A stretch of DNA of 64,000 bases from Flavobacteriales bacterium. GTDB lineage: Bacteria > Bacteroidota > Bacteroidia > Flavobacteriales_F > PHOS-HE28. Of the stretch, positions 9,466 through 19,482 are shown in pieces. A program made the position numbers and the translations under genes. The DNA lies in the NCBI GenBank assembly GCA_016704485.1, contig JADJAA010000001.1, positions 186,001 to 250,000 on the forward strand. The letters are read 5' to 3'. The notes under the pieces were generated by a model. The model saw nothing but the letters and a program-made list of their open reading frames with translations. It made no database searches and had not been told where the DNA came from. The stretch's first letter is position 1. Every line of letters starts with the position of its first letter.

Positions 9466-10998
9466 CTATGCTTTATTGTTCCGCTTCACGACCTCTGCGA
9501 ACGTGATGCCTTCCATGCGGCTCTCGACCCAGGACATCACATCGAAATATTTAAGGACCATGCTTTCCAATGGATCCTTGAATATCACTTTGAACTCTTT
9601 GTGCATCATGGCAAAGTGTTCAATTTTAACTTCCGGATCCGTAGACCGTGCCATCTTCTTGATGTGGTCGATCAATAGCACTTCAACATCATTCGCATCA
9701 TGCCGCTTGTTCATGAAACGTGATGTACTGCGCACGATGTATTCCAACAGATCGTAGTTACCCAACTCGAAATGGACAACCAGATTGAACAACCTTGCAT
9801 ACGTGAATATGTCCTGTCGCAATGTCGGTTCATTATCGTTCAGCACCTTGTTCAACCAGAACAACGCCTTGTTCATTTCATTGGCACCGAAGTGTACGAT
9901 CGCTAGCGTGAAATAGAATTCGATCTCGCTTTCCTTGTGTATGCCAGCGGCCATTTCTTCCATCCCCTTCAGGATCGGATCCACCAGCTCCATGGCCTTT
10001 CCGTAATCCGCGGAACGATCCAACAAGCGCAACTCTCCCAAATAACTGGCAACGAATATCTGTGTCTCCAGATTCTGACCCGTGAATCCTTGTGTTCCGG
10101 AAAGTGAACGCATCAATTTAATGCTCTCTCTTGCGCTTTTCAGATCCTTAAGCTCGATCTGCGCATTGATGATGTAATGCAATGTTCTGATATACCGTTT
10201 CGGCAGGTCGTTCTTGATCAATTTGCTGCGGTCCAGGATCTCTTTAACGCGAAGGAATTTTTCCAAACTGGTCTTCCAATCGCGCTTCGCCCAATAACAG
10301 AAACCTTGCGTGTAGTAACAGATCGTTGCTGCGCGATGGCTCAGTGCCGTATTCTTCCCTTTTATCAATTGGTGCTCACTGATCTCCTCGACCATGGCGC
10401 GTTCTTCTTCCGTGCGCACATAACCACCACTGTGGAATACGTAATTGATCTTTGAATAGAGGATATGGTATGCCGCAAGATTCCGGAGTTTCTCGATCAC
10501 TTCACGCTCTTCTTCGATCAGTGCATCCAGATCCTTGGTGAATTCCCCACTCTCATAAGCTTCCTCCAATAACATCTTCTCCCAGCTCAATAGCTCGAAC
10601 CAGTAATAGAAGCGTTCATTCTCACGCGCAATGCGTTTCGCACGATGAAGCAGTTTATTGCATTCGGTATACAGCGCTTTCTGATAAAGGATCTCAATGT
10701 TCTTGATCTCTTGTTTCAACACTCCACTCACGGAACTTTCCGAATGGTAAGCCCGAAGTGCTTTAAGTATCAGCTTGTACAAATGGTTCTTCTCAGAAGG
10801 CAAATGCTTAATGAAGGTCTCCTTTGCGAACTGCTTCTTCAAGGCCTCTTCGTCGTACGCTTTCTGCTTATCGATGGAATCAAAAATGCGTAGGTAATTC
10901 TTGTCGCCACTTTGTAGTGATGAATGCAACTTAAAGAATCGCTTTTCCGACTTCGTCAGCGAACGGATCAGATCGAATAGCTCTGTACTTGGCTTCAT
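9466..10998 (-). CDS. Bacteroidota-type hypothetical helical protein
   Basis: 510 residues, not recognised as a named family. It has no signal peptide, is rich in Glu, Lys and Leu, and is predicted largely helical with TPR-like spacing (AAYHILYSKINYVF, LARLFNLVVHFELGNYDLLEY), so it may be a cytoplasmic scaffold. The N-terminus MKPSTELFDLIRSLTKSEKR at 10998 is preferred to an upstream in-frame start at 11097 because a TATCTTTG promoter box sits at 11048-11041, between the two. It converges with the PD40 gene, leaving 26 bases, and is transcribed away from the M1 peptidase gene. Confidence 0.6.
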   Translation of the reverse strand: MKPSTELFDLIRSLTKSEKRFFKLHSSLQSGDKNYLRIFDSIDKQKAYDEEALKKQFAKETFIKHLPSEKNHLYKLILKALRAYHSESSVSGVLKQEIKNIEILYQKALYTECNKLLHRAKRIARENERFYYWFELLSWEKMLLEEAYESGEFTKDLDALIEEEREVIEKLRNLAAYHILYSKINYVFHSGGYVRTEEERAMVEEISEHQLIKGKNTALSHRAATICYYTQGFCYWAKRDWKTSLEKFLRVKEILDRSKLIKNDLPKRYIRTLHYIINAQIELKDLKSARESIKLMRSLSGTQGFTGQNLETQIFVASYLGELRLLDRSADYGKAMELVDPILKGMEEMAAGIHKESEIEFYFTLAIVHFGANEMNKALFWLNKVLNDNEPTLRQDIFTYARLFNLVVHFELGNYDLLEYIVRSTSRFMNKRHDANDVEVLLIDHIKKMARSTDPEVKIEHFAMMHKEFKVIFKDPLESMVLKYFDVMSWVESRMEGITFAEVVKRNNKA

Positions 10999-11040
10999 GT
11001 CTTCCTGTAATAATTGAAATAGGATCCCAACCTTGCACTC

Positions 11041-11048
11041 CAAAGATA
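11041..11048 (-). promoter_or_regulatory. -7 box TATCTTTG for the hypothetical gene at 9466-10998
   Basis: On the minus strand the box is TATCTTTG, a full TAnnTTTG match, preceded 21 bases upstream by GGTTG, a partial -33 element. The predicted RNA starts near 11037, giving a leader of about 39 bases. It is arranged divergently with the box of the M1 gene about 35 bases away, so the two promoters may influence each other. Confidence 0.6.
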
Positions 11049-11079
11049 GGAAGCCTGCGACGCAAATACCAACCCTCAC

Positions 11080-11087
11080 TACATTTG
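11080..11087 (+). promoter_or_regulatory. -7 box TACATTTG for the M1 peptidase gene
   Basis: Full match to TAnnTTTG ending four bases before the ATG at 11092. With the usual spacing the RNA would begin at about 11091, so the mRNA would be essentially leaderless. Confidence 0.55.
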
Positions 11088-11091
11088 ACAA

Positions 11092-13527
11092 ATGCATGAT
11101 ATTCGGATCCTCCGCAGATCAATCCCACTCTTATTGACATTCGTTACGCTGCTTGTAACATCCGCCACTGACGCCCAACATGACTGCAAGACCACAAAAC
11201 AAGGGTCTGGCTTATTCCAAGCCAAAGCAGGTGGGGCACCTGCTTTGTGGCCATTGGATATCCTTCATCAAGTGATCGCGCTTGACCTAACGATGGCGAA
11301 CACCATTGCTGGCCATTGCACCATTATTGCAGTTCCTCGCGCAGAAGGCACCTCCAACTTCCCTCTGGACCTATTGACACTGACCGTGGATTCCGTAACG
11401 GACATCAATGGCAATTTGACATTCACGCAGTCAGGTGAAGTACTCGACATAGATCTTGGTGGCAGTTTCGGAACCAACGATACACTGGAACTGACCGTTC
11501 ATTACCAAGGTGACCCTACAACGGATGTGAGTGGTTTCGGCGGATTCTACATGGGCACCATAATGTACAATTTAGGTGTAGCGTTCACCAGCATTCCCCA
11601 TTCATATGGCCGAGCCTGGTTCCCTTGTGTCGACAATTTCACGGAACGGAACTCCTATGAGTTCCTGATAAAGACCCGTGGTGCGAATAGATCCTGGTGT
11701 AACGGCACACTGTTGTCTGAAATACCATTGGGCGGTGATACCATTCTGCTCCATTGGAGCATTGCTGAAACCATGCCGAGCTACTTAGCAAGTGTTGCGG
11801 CATCCAATTATGTTCCGGTGCATGATCAATACATGAGTACGACGGGCGCTATGATCCCTGTAGAACTCGTTGCCAGAGCACAGGATACAACGGCCATGAA
11901 GAATTCATTCCTGCACCTACCAGATGCATTCTCACATTTCGAGGAATGGTTCGGGCCGTACCGCTGGAACAAGGTCGGGTATGTACTGACCCCACAGGGA
12001 GCCATGGAACATGCTACGAGCATCCACTACCCTAGCTCCATTGCGGATGGGTCATTGCAGTATGAAGATATCATGGCCCATGAACTTGCGCATCATTGGT
12101 TCGGTGATCTTGTGACCTGCGATCGCGCAGAAGAGATGTACATCAATGAAGGGTTTGCCGAGTACTTGAGCTATTTGTTCCTAGAGGATGTGTATGGGAG
12201 GGAACGCTATATGACCACTGTGAAAAAGAACCACCGAGCAATGGTGCATCGTGCACATATTCTGGACGAGGATTGGTTAACCTTATCGGATATTCCGCAA
12301 CAATGGACCTATGGTGAGCATGTGTATAACAAAGGCGCGGATGTTGCTCATGCGCTCCGTGGTTATTTGGGTGACGCGCTCTTCGTTCAAGGATTCACCA
12401 GCTTCCTTGAGACCTATGCATTTCAATCGGTGAATACATCGTTGCTCCGGGACCATCTCACACAGGAAACCGGCATGGATATGACCGATTTCTTCAATGA
12501 TTATATCGATCAACCTGGCTGGGCGGCATTTGAGGTAGACTCATTCAGGGTTGAACAAGTTGTCGGTGGCGTTTGGCCAACGAATGTCTTCGTTGAACAG
12601 AAACAACGCGGACCTTCCTCCCCATACAACAATGTACCGATCACCGTAACGTGTTACGACGTGAACGGTGCTGGATGGGACTCTCCACAACAGCTTTTCG
12701 GTGGAACGAATTCTTCAGCAATAGTATTACCACCTTTCGAACCGGTCGCAGTTGTGCTGAATGCCGATGAACTGATCAGTCTGGCGATCACATTGGATGC
12801 TGACACGATGGAAAGTCCGGGAATATTGAACAGCGTGAATAGTGATCTGCGCGTCACAGTGGCTAACATGCCTACACCGACACCGATCGTCGTACAAGAG
12901 TATTGGGTAGCCGCAGATCCTGAAGTCGATGAAACTTTTGCTTTTGTGGTATCACCGGACCGCTATTGGCGCGTAACGGCACAACTGCCTGTTGGAGCGG
13001 AACTCACCGGACGGATCAATTACGACGGGAGAGATATCATTTCAGGTGCACTGGATATTGGTCTGATGAACGACTACAATGGTGTGGCGTTCACTGAGGA
13101 CAGCTTGGTGGTGCTCTACCGACCAAGCGCACGCGTCGCTTGGACCCTTCACCCGGACCAAACACTGAACACGATCGGAAGTGCAACGAATAAAACCGGC
13201 CGGATCGACATCAATGACCTACAAGCCGGTGAATACACATTGGCTTGGCGAAAGAGTGCCGTTAGTGTTAGCGAAAATGCTCGTGAAGCGGTATGGTCGA
13301 TCTTCCCGAATCCTGCAACGAACAGGGTCTTGGTAAGGACCGATATGAATTCACCGAACGGCGTGATCGAACTGCTGGACCAACGGGGAGCTTTGATCAG
13401 GCAACTAACAATTTCAGAGAACGTGCTGGTCTTTCCCCTTGAAGGTGTTAGTGCAGGAACCTATATGTTGCGCTTCGCATCCAAAGGAACTCGAACCAAC
13501 GTCGGGCCTTTGGTGATCACAGAGTAA
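11092..13527 (+). CDS. Secreted M1-family zinc metallopeptidase with T9SS type A sorting domain
   Basis: 811 residues. Signal peptide (SIPLLLTFVTLLVTSATDAQ), then an aminopeptidase-N-like fold. The zinc site is complete: HELAH at 330-334 and Glu353 in NEGFAEY, with exactly 18 residues between the second His and the Glu. The exopeptidase loop is GAMEH instead of the common GAMEN. The last 75 residues (SIFPNPATNRVLV to the end) are a T9SS type A sorting domain, so the enzyme is predicted to reach the cell surface or medium. The start at 11092 is needed for the signal peptide, although it lies only four bases after the promoter box. Confidence 0.9.
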   Translation: MHDIRILRRSIPLLLTFVTLLVTSATDAQHDCKTTKQGSGLFQAKAGGAPALWPLDILHQVIALDLTMANTIAGHCTIIAVPRAEGTSNFPLDLLTLTVDSVTDINGNLTFTQSGEVLDIDLGGSFGTNDTLELTVHYQGDPTTDVSGFGGFYMGTIMYNLGVAFTSIPHSYGRAWFPCVDNFTERNSYEFLIKTRGANRSWCNGTLLSEIPLGGDTILLHWSIAETMPSYLASVAASNYVPVHDQYMSTTGAMIPVELVARAQDTTAMKNSFLHLPDAFSHFEEWFGPYRWNKVGYVLTPQGAMEHATSIHYPSSIADGSLQYEDIMAHELAHHWFGDLVTCDRAEEMYINEGFAEYLSYLFLEDVYGRERYMTTVKKNHRAMVHRAHILDEDWLTLSDIPQQWTYGEHVYNKGADVAHALRGYLGDALFVQGFTSFLETYAFQSVNTSLLRDHLTQETGMDMTDFFNDYIDQPGWAAFEVDSFRVEQVVGGVWPTNVFVEQKQRGPSSPYNNVPITVTCYDVNGAGWDSPQQLFGGTNSSAIVLPPFEPVAVVLNADELISLAITLDADTMESPGILNSVNSDLRVTVANMPTPTPIVVQEYWVAADPEVDETFAFVVSPDRYWRVTAQLPVGAELTGRINYDGRDIISGALDIGLMNDYNGVAFTEDSLVVLYRPSARVAWTLHPDQTLNTIGSATNKTGRIDINDLQAGEYTLAWRKSAVSVSENAREAVWSIFPNPATNRVLVRTDMNSPNGVIELLDQRGALIRQLTISENVLVFPLEGVSAGTYMLRFASKGTRTNVGPLVITE

Positions 13528-13589
13528 GTAGGAGGCACTCCAGTTTCGGATCGTAGCTCACCCAAAAATGGATATTTCGTAATCCATCT

Positions 13590-15176
13590 TCACTGCTTTC
13601 CATCAACATGTGTGGTCGCGATCAGGTCCAGTATGGAAACTGATCCGTTATCTACGATATGCATGATCAGATCGTGGGTTGATACATCGCGAATGGAAGT
13701 ATCGTTGCTCATGGCGATGCGCCAAGCATCAGGATCCCCGCCTACGAACAGGACCTTCTCACACTCGGCTGCACCGTAGATTTCGACTATCCACGTACGC
13801 CTATCATAACCGGCCATGAAAACGGGCGGTAGCTCCGGCACCATTTGCGGACATGCGTAACACACGAAATGCGCGATATAATGGGTACGATGATCAACAC
13901 GGAGATCTGGCCATCGAATGGGAACGATCAACTGCGCTCCGTTGCGTGTAGCAACATCAGAAACCGTACGACAATAGGACCGCACCACTTCGATCGGTTC
14001 TTCACGAACGTAACCCTCGTCCTGCTTTTCCAACTCATTGGCCACTACTTCATTCACCCCGTTCCATTTCATTGGAAGCCAAATGACAACGACAAGAAAC
14101 ACGCCTATCAACTTCCGTCGATCGAACGAATAAGTGCTACCGACTAACGCAATACAACCCGCGACCAGGATCGGAATTCCCAAGAACATTCTCGAAAGCG
14201 AAAAGAAGATCGTAGTCAACCCTTCGTGTACTTTAAGAACACCTAACGCGAACGGAATGAACAACATGACAGCAACTATTGCCCAACATTGTCCTTGATC
14301 GCTACGCTTAAATGCCATCACAACGGCGATCACCAGAAGCGAGATCACTAACAACCCAGCCGCTTCCGTGAATGGCACCAAGTGTTGCCAGTGCATGTCC
14401 AGACCTTGGAGCCCGCTCAATGTTCTATTGAAACCATACTGAACCGAATCGCCATCCATGAAATGCAATGGCGTGATCTTGGCTTTGGCATGAAATGCTT
14501 TTGCCCAAAGAACAAAACCCAAGGAAGGCAACACTCCCAAAGCGTTTCCCAACCAGAAGCCTACCGATCTCTGCTGCTTCCATACAAGCCATGTGAATAC
14601 CGGAACAAGGACCAGCAATGTATTCGGGTTACAGACAACGGCGGCACTGGCCACCAAAGCGGTCAAGAAAGACCTTGCCCACACCGACCGAATGACCTGA
14701 ATGAAAGGCAACATTGCCAGCAGACCAATACCATGAACGAATCCACGCGGCATGGAGGTAAGCATACCCCACTCCACCGGCAATAATATCGGCATGGCCG
14801 AAAAAGCGATCGCACCAATTATATGACCCTTGCGCAAACACCACCATGCGAACGCCCAGAAAGGGATCAACGCGAGAAACGATGTTACTATGGGTAACGC
14901 GAATTGCGGCGAAATACCGGTCCAGAGCAACGGAACGGCGAGTAATGCTTCGAGCATCGGATTGTAATTCTGCCCATACATATAGGGTTCGCGGAATATT
15001 CCATGTGAATAGTCCAAAGCGATCTGCTGCATAAGCGCATCATCGATACCGATGTGCTTGAACGCGAATCGCACCAATAGGTCGATCCGATCAAGAATAC
15101 TTAGCAGGATCAGCGCAAGAACCGCATAGGATACCCATCGACGTTCGTTCAGTTCGATGGTTGGTGCGCTCTTCAT
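13590..15176 (-). CDS. Multi-pass membrane protein, GT-C glycosyltransferase-like
   Basis: 528 residues with about ten or more hydrophobic segments and a soluble C-terminal part after about residue 380. An early periplasmic loop contains IGIDDALMQQIALDYSHG, and DDA fits the acidic motif in the first loop of GT-C transferases, but no family was identified with confidence. It may transfer a sugar from a lipid carrier. The start at 15176 (MKSAPTIELNERRW) is chosen, although ATGs at 15184 and 15197 are in frame. It lies 42 bases downstream of eno on the same strand, so read-through from carA-eno is likely. Confidence 0.6.
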   Translation of the reverse strand: MKSAPTIELNERRWVSYAVLALILLSILDRIDLLVRFAFKHIGIDDALMQQIALDYSHGIFREPYMYGQNYNPMLEALLAVPLLWTGISPQFALPIVTSFLALIPFWAFAWWCLRKGHIIGAIAFSAMPILLPVEWGMLTSMPRGFVHGIGLLAMLPFIQVIRSVWARSFLTALVASAAVVCNPNTLLVLVPVFTWLVWKQQRSVGFWLGNALGVLPSLGFVLWAKAFHAKAKITPLHFMDGDSVQYGFNRTLSGLQGLDMHWQHLVPFTEAAGLLVISLLVIAVVMAFKRSDQGQCWAIVAVMLFIPFALGVLKVHEGLTTIFFSLSRMFLGIPILVAGCIALVGSTYSFDRRKLIGVFLVVVIWLPMKWNGVNEVVANELEKQDEGYVREEPIEVVRSYCRTVSDVATRNGAQLIVPIRWPDLRVDHRTHYIAHFVCYACPQMVPELPPVFMAGYDRRTWIVEIYGAAECEKVLFVGGDPDAWRIAMSNDTSIRDVSTHDLIMHIVDNGSVSILDLIATTHVDGKQ

Positions 15177-15218
15177 GCGTGGCATAGATACGCACACTGA
15201 ATGAAGAAAACGGTGAGC

Positions 15219-16505
15219 TCAATGAGCGTACCGCAAACTCTTGCCGGGGTACACACCAGCAGGACCTAATTGCTCTTCAATACGGAGCAACTGGTTGTAC
15301 TTGGCGATACGGTCACTGCGACTAGCGCTACCCGTCTTGATCATGCCGCAATTCAATGCGACGGCCAGATCGGCGATGGTGCTATCCTCGGTTTCTCCAC
15401 TACGGTGGCTCATGACACTCGTATATCCTGCGCGGTGGGCCATTTCTACGGCTTGAATGGTCTCGGTAAGTGTTCCGATCTGGTTCACCTTAACCAAAAT
15501 GCTATTCGCGATGCCCTTGTTGATGCCTTCAGCAAGGCGCTCCGTGTTCGTCACAAAAAGATCATCACCTACAAGTTGCACTTTTTCGCCGATCGTCTCC
15601 GTGAGCAACTTCCATCCGTCCCAATCGTCCTCGGACATGCCATCCTCAATACTTACAATGGGGTAACGCTTGGCCCAATCGGCCCACATAGCTACCATTT
15701 CTTTACTCGTGAGACTATCGCCAGTGCTCTCCAAGGTGTAACGCTCCTTTTTGGCGTCATAGAATTCGGTACTGGCGCAATCCAATGCCAACACGATATC
15801 CTCACCTGGTTTGTATCCTGCTTTTTCAATGGCCTGCATCACCAACTTCAACGCATCTTCATTGCTTGCAAGATCCGGTGCAAAACCGCCTTCGTCACCA
15901 ACGTTGGTACTCAGGCTCTTCGCTTTCAGAACGGCTTTCAGATTGTGGAATACCTCAGCACCCATCCGTAACCCTTCACCGAAGGTCTTTGCACCAACGG
16001 GCATGATCATGAATTCCTGCACATCCACTTTGTTGTCTGCATGTGCGCCACCGTTCAAAATGTTCATCAGCGGAACAGGTAAGGTGCATGCATTGACACC
16101 GCCGACATAACGGTAGAGCGGCATGCCCGATTCACTAGCTGCAGCTTTTGCAACCGCAAGGCTTACACCAAGAATTGCATTGGCTCCCAAGTTCGCTTTG
16201 TTCGGAGATCCATCCAACGCGATCAACGCACGATCGATCATTGCTTGCTCTGTGACCAACGCTCCGTTCAACTCGGAGTTAAGGGTACTATTTACGTTCT
16301 GAACGGCCTTGAGAACACCTTTGCCCAAGTATCTTTTCTTGTCACCATCGCGCAATTCAGCAGCCTCATGGGCACCGGTGCTGGCACCACTAGGAACTGC
16401 TGCGCGACCCATGTGACCTGAATCGGTGTAGACATCTACTTCAATGGTAGGATTGCCACGAGAATCGAGGATCTCGCGGGCTTGGATCTTGGCGATCAGA
16501 CTCAT
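15219..16505 (-). CDS. eno: Enolase (2-phosphoglycerate dehydratase)
   Basis: Interconverts 2-phosphoglycerate and phosphoenolpyruvate in glycolysis. 428 residues, normal length. Conserved blocks: EILDSRGNPTIEVDV, the mobile loop SGASTGAHEAAELRDGD, the Mg2+ ligand regions VALDCASTEFYD and SIEDGMSEDDWDGW, catalytic Lys in ILVKVNQIGTLTE, and MSHRSGETEDSTIADLAV. The variant GSASRSDRIAKYNQL replaces the more usual GAPSRSDR and needs no special explanation. It follows carA by nine bases and shares its promoter by inference. Confidence 0.98.
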   Translation of the reverse strand: MSLIAKIQAREILDSRGNPTIEVDVYTDSGHMGRAAVPSGASTGAHEAAELRDGDKKRYLGKGVLKAVQNVNSTLNSELNGALVTEQAMIDRALIALDGSPNKANLGANAILGVSLAVAKAAASESGMPLYRYVGGVNACTLPVPLMNILNGGAHADNKVDVQEFMIMPVGAKTFGEGLRMGAEVFHNLKAVLKAKSLSTNVGDEGGFAPDLASNEDALKLVMQAIEKAGYKPGEDIVLALDCASTEFYDAKKERYTLESTGDSLTSKEMVAMWADWAKRYPIVSIEDGMSEDDWDGWKLLTETIGEKVQLVGDDLFVTNTERLAEGINKGIANSILVKVNQIGTLTETIQAVEMAHRAGYTSVMSHRSGETEDSTIADLAVALNCGMIKTGSASRSDRIAKYNQLLRIEEQLGPAGVYPGKSLRYAH

Positions 16506-16514
16506 AACTACAGT

Positions 16515-17648
16515 TCAATTATTCTTTATAAGAGCACCTTCTACGGTGAAATGGGCGTGCATGTTCGCAACGAACCGATCAAAAAGATAACGCCCGTCCA
16601 ATGGGCCTGGACCAGCTTCGGGATGGTACTGCACGCAAAAGACCGGTTTGCCTTTCAACTTGAAACCAGCGACGCTGCCATCGTTAAGGTGAACATGGGT
16701 GATCTCCACCGCCTTGTTCATTTCTGCGGCATCACGATCCACTACGAATCCATGATTCTGTGAGGTGATTTCATCACGCCCCGTCGTGAGGTCCTTTACA
16801 GGGTGATTGATGCCCCTATGGCCATGATGCATTTTCAGGGTGGGCATGCCATGCGCCTCTGCCAATAGTTGATGACCCAAGCAGATCCCGAAGACCGGAA
16901 GCCCTGCGTCCACAATTGTTTTTACCAGCGCCACGCTGTTGGGCATTGCGCCGGGATCACCGGGTCCATTGCTTAGCATGAACCCATTCGGTTCCCATGC
17001 GAGCATGTCCGAAAGCGGCGTGGTCATCGGAAAAACTTTTACAAAGCAATCACGTTCCACAAGGCAGCGCTCTATGTTTCGTTTCACGCCAAAGTCCAAC
17101 AAGGCCACCCGGAAACTCGCGTTCTTGGACCCGACCTCATAAGCATGTGCTGCGGTAACACGGCTGCTCAATTCCAGACCGGCCATTGCGGGTGCCGCAG
17201 CCAATTGTTTCTTCAACGCAGCAACATCCAATTCAGTAGAAATAATGGCATTCTGCGCTCCATGATCACGGATGTGCCGCACCAATTTGCGCGTGTCCAC
17301 ATCACTGATCCCGACCACGTTCTGTGCTTTGAGTTGATCATCCAAGGAACCCGTGGCTCCCGGACGACTCACCACTTCACTGAACTTCTTCACTACAAGA
17401 CCAGCGATGGTAAGCGACCTGCTTTCTTCTTCGCCTTCCTTTACGCCGTAATTGCCCACGTGCGGTGTGGCCAAGGTCATGATCTGGCCGGTGTAGCTCG
17501 GATCGGTAAAGATCTCTTGGTAGCCGGTCATGCCGGTATTGAAGCAGATCTCGCCGGCGGCGCTACCCGTAGCTCCAATGGAACGACCGCGAAATAACGT
17601 ACCATCAGCAAGTAACAGAAGGGCTTCGGGACGTTGGCTTACGAGCAT
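16515..17648 (-). CDS. carA: Carbamoyl-phosphate synthase small (glutaminase) subunit
   Basis: Hydrolyses glutamine and passes ammonia to CarB for carbamoyl phosphate, used for pyrimidines and arginine. 377 residues. The N-terminal CarA domain (LLLADGTLFRG, EICFNTGMTGYQEIFTDPSY) is followed by a class I glutamine amidotransferase domain with nucleophile Cys in FGICLGHQLLAEAHG and the His-Glu pair in VQYHPEAGPGP. carB is not in this window. The TATCTTTG box at 17683-17676 gives it a promoter separate from the ribosomal operon upstream. Confidence 0.97.
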   Translation of the reverse strand: MLVSQRPEALLLLADGTLFRGRSIGATGSAAGEICFNTGMTGYQEIFTDPSYTGQIMTLATPHVGNYGVKEGEEESRSLTIAGLVVKKFSEVVSRPGATGSLDDQLKAQNVVGISDVDTRKLVRHIRDHGAQNAIISTELDVAALKKQLAAAPAMAGLELSSRVTAAHAYEVGSKNASFRVALLDFGVKRNIERCLVERDCFVKVFPMTTPLSDMLAWEPNGFMLSNGPGDPGAMPNSVALVKTIVDAGLPVFGICLGHQLLAEAHGMPTLKMHHGHRGINHPVKDLTTGRDEITSQNHGFVVDRDAAEMNKAVEITHVHLNDGSVAGFKLKGKPVFCVQYHPEAGPGPLDGRYLFDRFVANMHAHFTVEGALIKNN

Positions 17649-17675
17649 ACGCGATATACGTCAGCTTTAATGCTG

Positions 17676-17683
17676 CAAAGATA
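17676..17683 (-). promoter_or_regulatory. -7 box TATCTTTG for carA-eno
   Basis: A full TAnnTTTG match on the minus strand, 27 bases before the carA ATG. The predicted leader is about 24 bases. A TTCG about 21 bases further upstream may serve as a weak -33 element. Confidence 0.6.
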
Positions 17684-17788
17684 CCCGCTCAGTCATAAGT
17701 CGAACGAAGAGATCATCCACAGGTGTTGAAAACGTGGTGATGTACAGCCTGCATAGCCCGATTCTAGTTGATCAATACGGCATCCGCG

Positions 17789-19225
17789 TTATTGCATCAG
17801 AAGCTTCGCCGTGAATTGTTTACCAGATGGATCACCCGCTTGCACGATGTACATTCCAGCGGATAATCCAGAAAGATCCAACGCTGAACGCTGCCCCGCG
17901 ACATTCTGGCGCTGAACAGTACGCCCTGTGTTGTCATAGAGGGTTACGCTCCAACGTTCATTGTATGGCATCTCAACCGTCCAGTTGTTCACATCAGTAA
18001 GCCAAACACTCAGCTGTACGTGCTCAGTCGAGATCTCCGGAACAGAAATAGGCACACTACACCCGCTTACCGCATCGCCACCGATCCATTGGGCCACACG
18101 GTTGAAGGGTTGGCCTTCCAGTTCAGTGAACGCACCAACAATGTATAAGCTATCTCGCCAAACGGCCATGCCGGGAACTGACTGCGGATTGGGACCGGGT
18201 TCTTGATCGAAACCGGGTAACGAACACCATTGCGAACCGTTCCATTTGGCCAACCCATTTGCCGGTATACCACCAGCTTTGGTGAATTGCCCGCCAACAT
18301 ACAGGTCATCGTGGAACCATTGTAGCGTAAGTACCGAAGTATACCCCGGTGCTATGGCCAATTCAAGTCCTGTTCCAAAATCCAACCAATTCTGCCCATC
18401 GAACGCCGCCAAGCCATTACCCGGCGCACCGGGTTCCCGGAAAGCACCTACGATGTACAGCACTTCATTGTGGATGACCACATCTTTAATTGCTCCAAGC
18501 GAAGTGCCCCAACCCGGAACATATTCCCATGTGGAACCGTTGTGGCGCATAAGATTACACCACCCGTCAGAGAGTGGATCACGGAAAATCCCGCGCATGT
18601 ACGTCATACCTTCAAACTCGATTACCGTCCCAATAAAATTTCCGTTGTCTACTGGAATCTGCTGATAAGGCGACCATTCGTGAAACCCATCGGCATCATA
18701 CCGGAACACAGCGGCTTCTGGGTAGCCGCAAATACTTGTAGAGAAACCGGTCATATACAAGTTATCCTGTTCATCGTGTCTGGGTGAAATACCACCCAAC
18801 CCGCTGGTGACCGGATTTATACAGTCTAAAGGTTCCCAACGTTGAGTTGTTTCGTCGAGGCGAGAAAAGGATCCATTAGCTGTGTCCGGTTCAACGAAAA
18901 ATCCAAAGGCACCGCAGGCATATAATTCAGCATTGTAACGAATAAACCAATAGACTTGACTCGCAGTACTGCCAGGAATCTCATACATTCGATGTCCGAT
19001 GCTATCCCAACGGGTGCCATCCCATTGTGCCATGCCGAATGCAAGTACGGTATCGGTTTCGTTCGCAATTCTCAAAAACGTACCGCTGCCATAAAGTCTA
19101 TCAGCGATGGGATCAACCGAAAGTGCCGTCATCGAACCAATAGGTCCATCGCTGAGCCTCTCCCAATGCTGAGCATGAACATTGAGCCCGATAAACAGGA
19201 ATATGACTAAATAGAAAGACCTCAT
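17789..19225 (-). CDS. Secreted beta-propeller-like protein with T9SS type A sorting domain
   Basis: 478 residues with a signal peptide (SFYLVIFLFIGLNVHAQ). About six degenerate repeats follow a pattern of YxxGAF or YVGGQFT followed by GLAxWxGxxW (GMAQWDGTRWDSIG, GLAAFDGQNWLDFG, GLAKWNGSQWCSLPG, RVAQWIGG), as in secreted propeller proteins of Bacteroidota. The C-terminal 85 residues (WSVTLYDNTGRTVQRQ, LSGLSAGMYIVQAG) form a type A sorting domain. The ligand or role is unknown. It sits between rplQ and carA in the same orientation, but the rplQ terminator upstream suggests separate transcription. No clear promoter was seen. Confidence 0.75.
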   Translation of the reverse strand: MRSFYLVIFLFIGLNVHAQHWERLSDGPIGSMTALSVDPIADRLYGSGTFLRIANETDTVLAFGMAQWDGTRWDSIGHRMYEIPGSTASQVYWFIRYNAELYACGAFGFFVEPDTANGSFSRLDETTQRWEPLDCINPVTSGLGGISPRHDEQDNLYMTGFSTSICGYPEAAVFRYDADGFHEWSPYQQIPVDNGNFIGTVIEFEGMTYMRGIFRDPLSDGWCNLMRHNGSTWEYVPGWGTSLGAIKDVVIHNEVLYIVGAFREPGAPGNGLAAFDGQNWLDFGTGLELAIAPGYTSVLTLQWFHDDLYVGGQFTKAGGIPANGLAKWNGSQWCSLPGFDQEPGPNPQSVPGMAVWRDSLYIVGAFTELEGQPFNRVAQWIGGDAVSGCSVPISVPEISTEHVQLSVWLTDVNNWTVEMPYNERWSVTLYDNTGRTVQRQNVAGQRSALDLSGLSAGMYIVQAGDPSGKQFTAKLLMQ

Positions 19226-19423
19226 TGCACGGAGAGATCTCGATTCACCAATACTTTCAGAACTGCCATTCTACGCAAGTTTGATGTCTGCGGAAGGATG
19301 AAGATAAGTATTGGCTTGCGAGTTCTACCTAGGTACAACGCCAATGTCGAACGCGACTCATGTTATAGATCTGTGATCGTTCACTCACGTCCATCTGTAT
19401 CATTCGATGAAGAGCGGCGTGTA

Positions 19424-19462
19424 CCAAAACGAAGAACGGGGCACCTTCTAAGCGCCCCGTTC
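19424..19462 (-). terminator. Intrinsic terminator of the ribosomal operon
   Basis: On the minus strand, 20 bases after the rplQ stop, GAACGGGGC pairs perfectly with GCCCCGTTC across an 11-base loop and is followed by TTCGTTTTGG. It ends the long rpsL-to-rplQ transcription unit. Confidence 0.75.
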
Positions 19463-19482
19463 CTATTTCGTTGAATGTTGTT

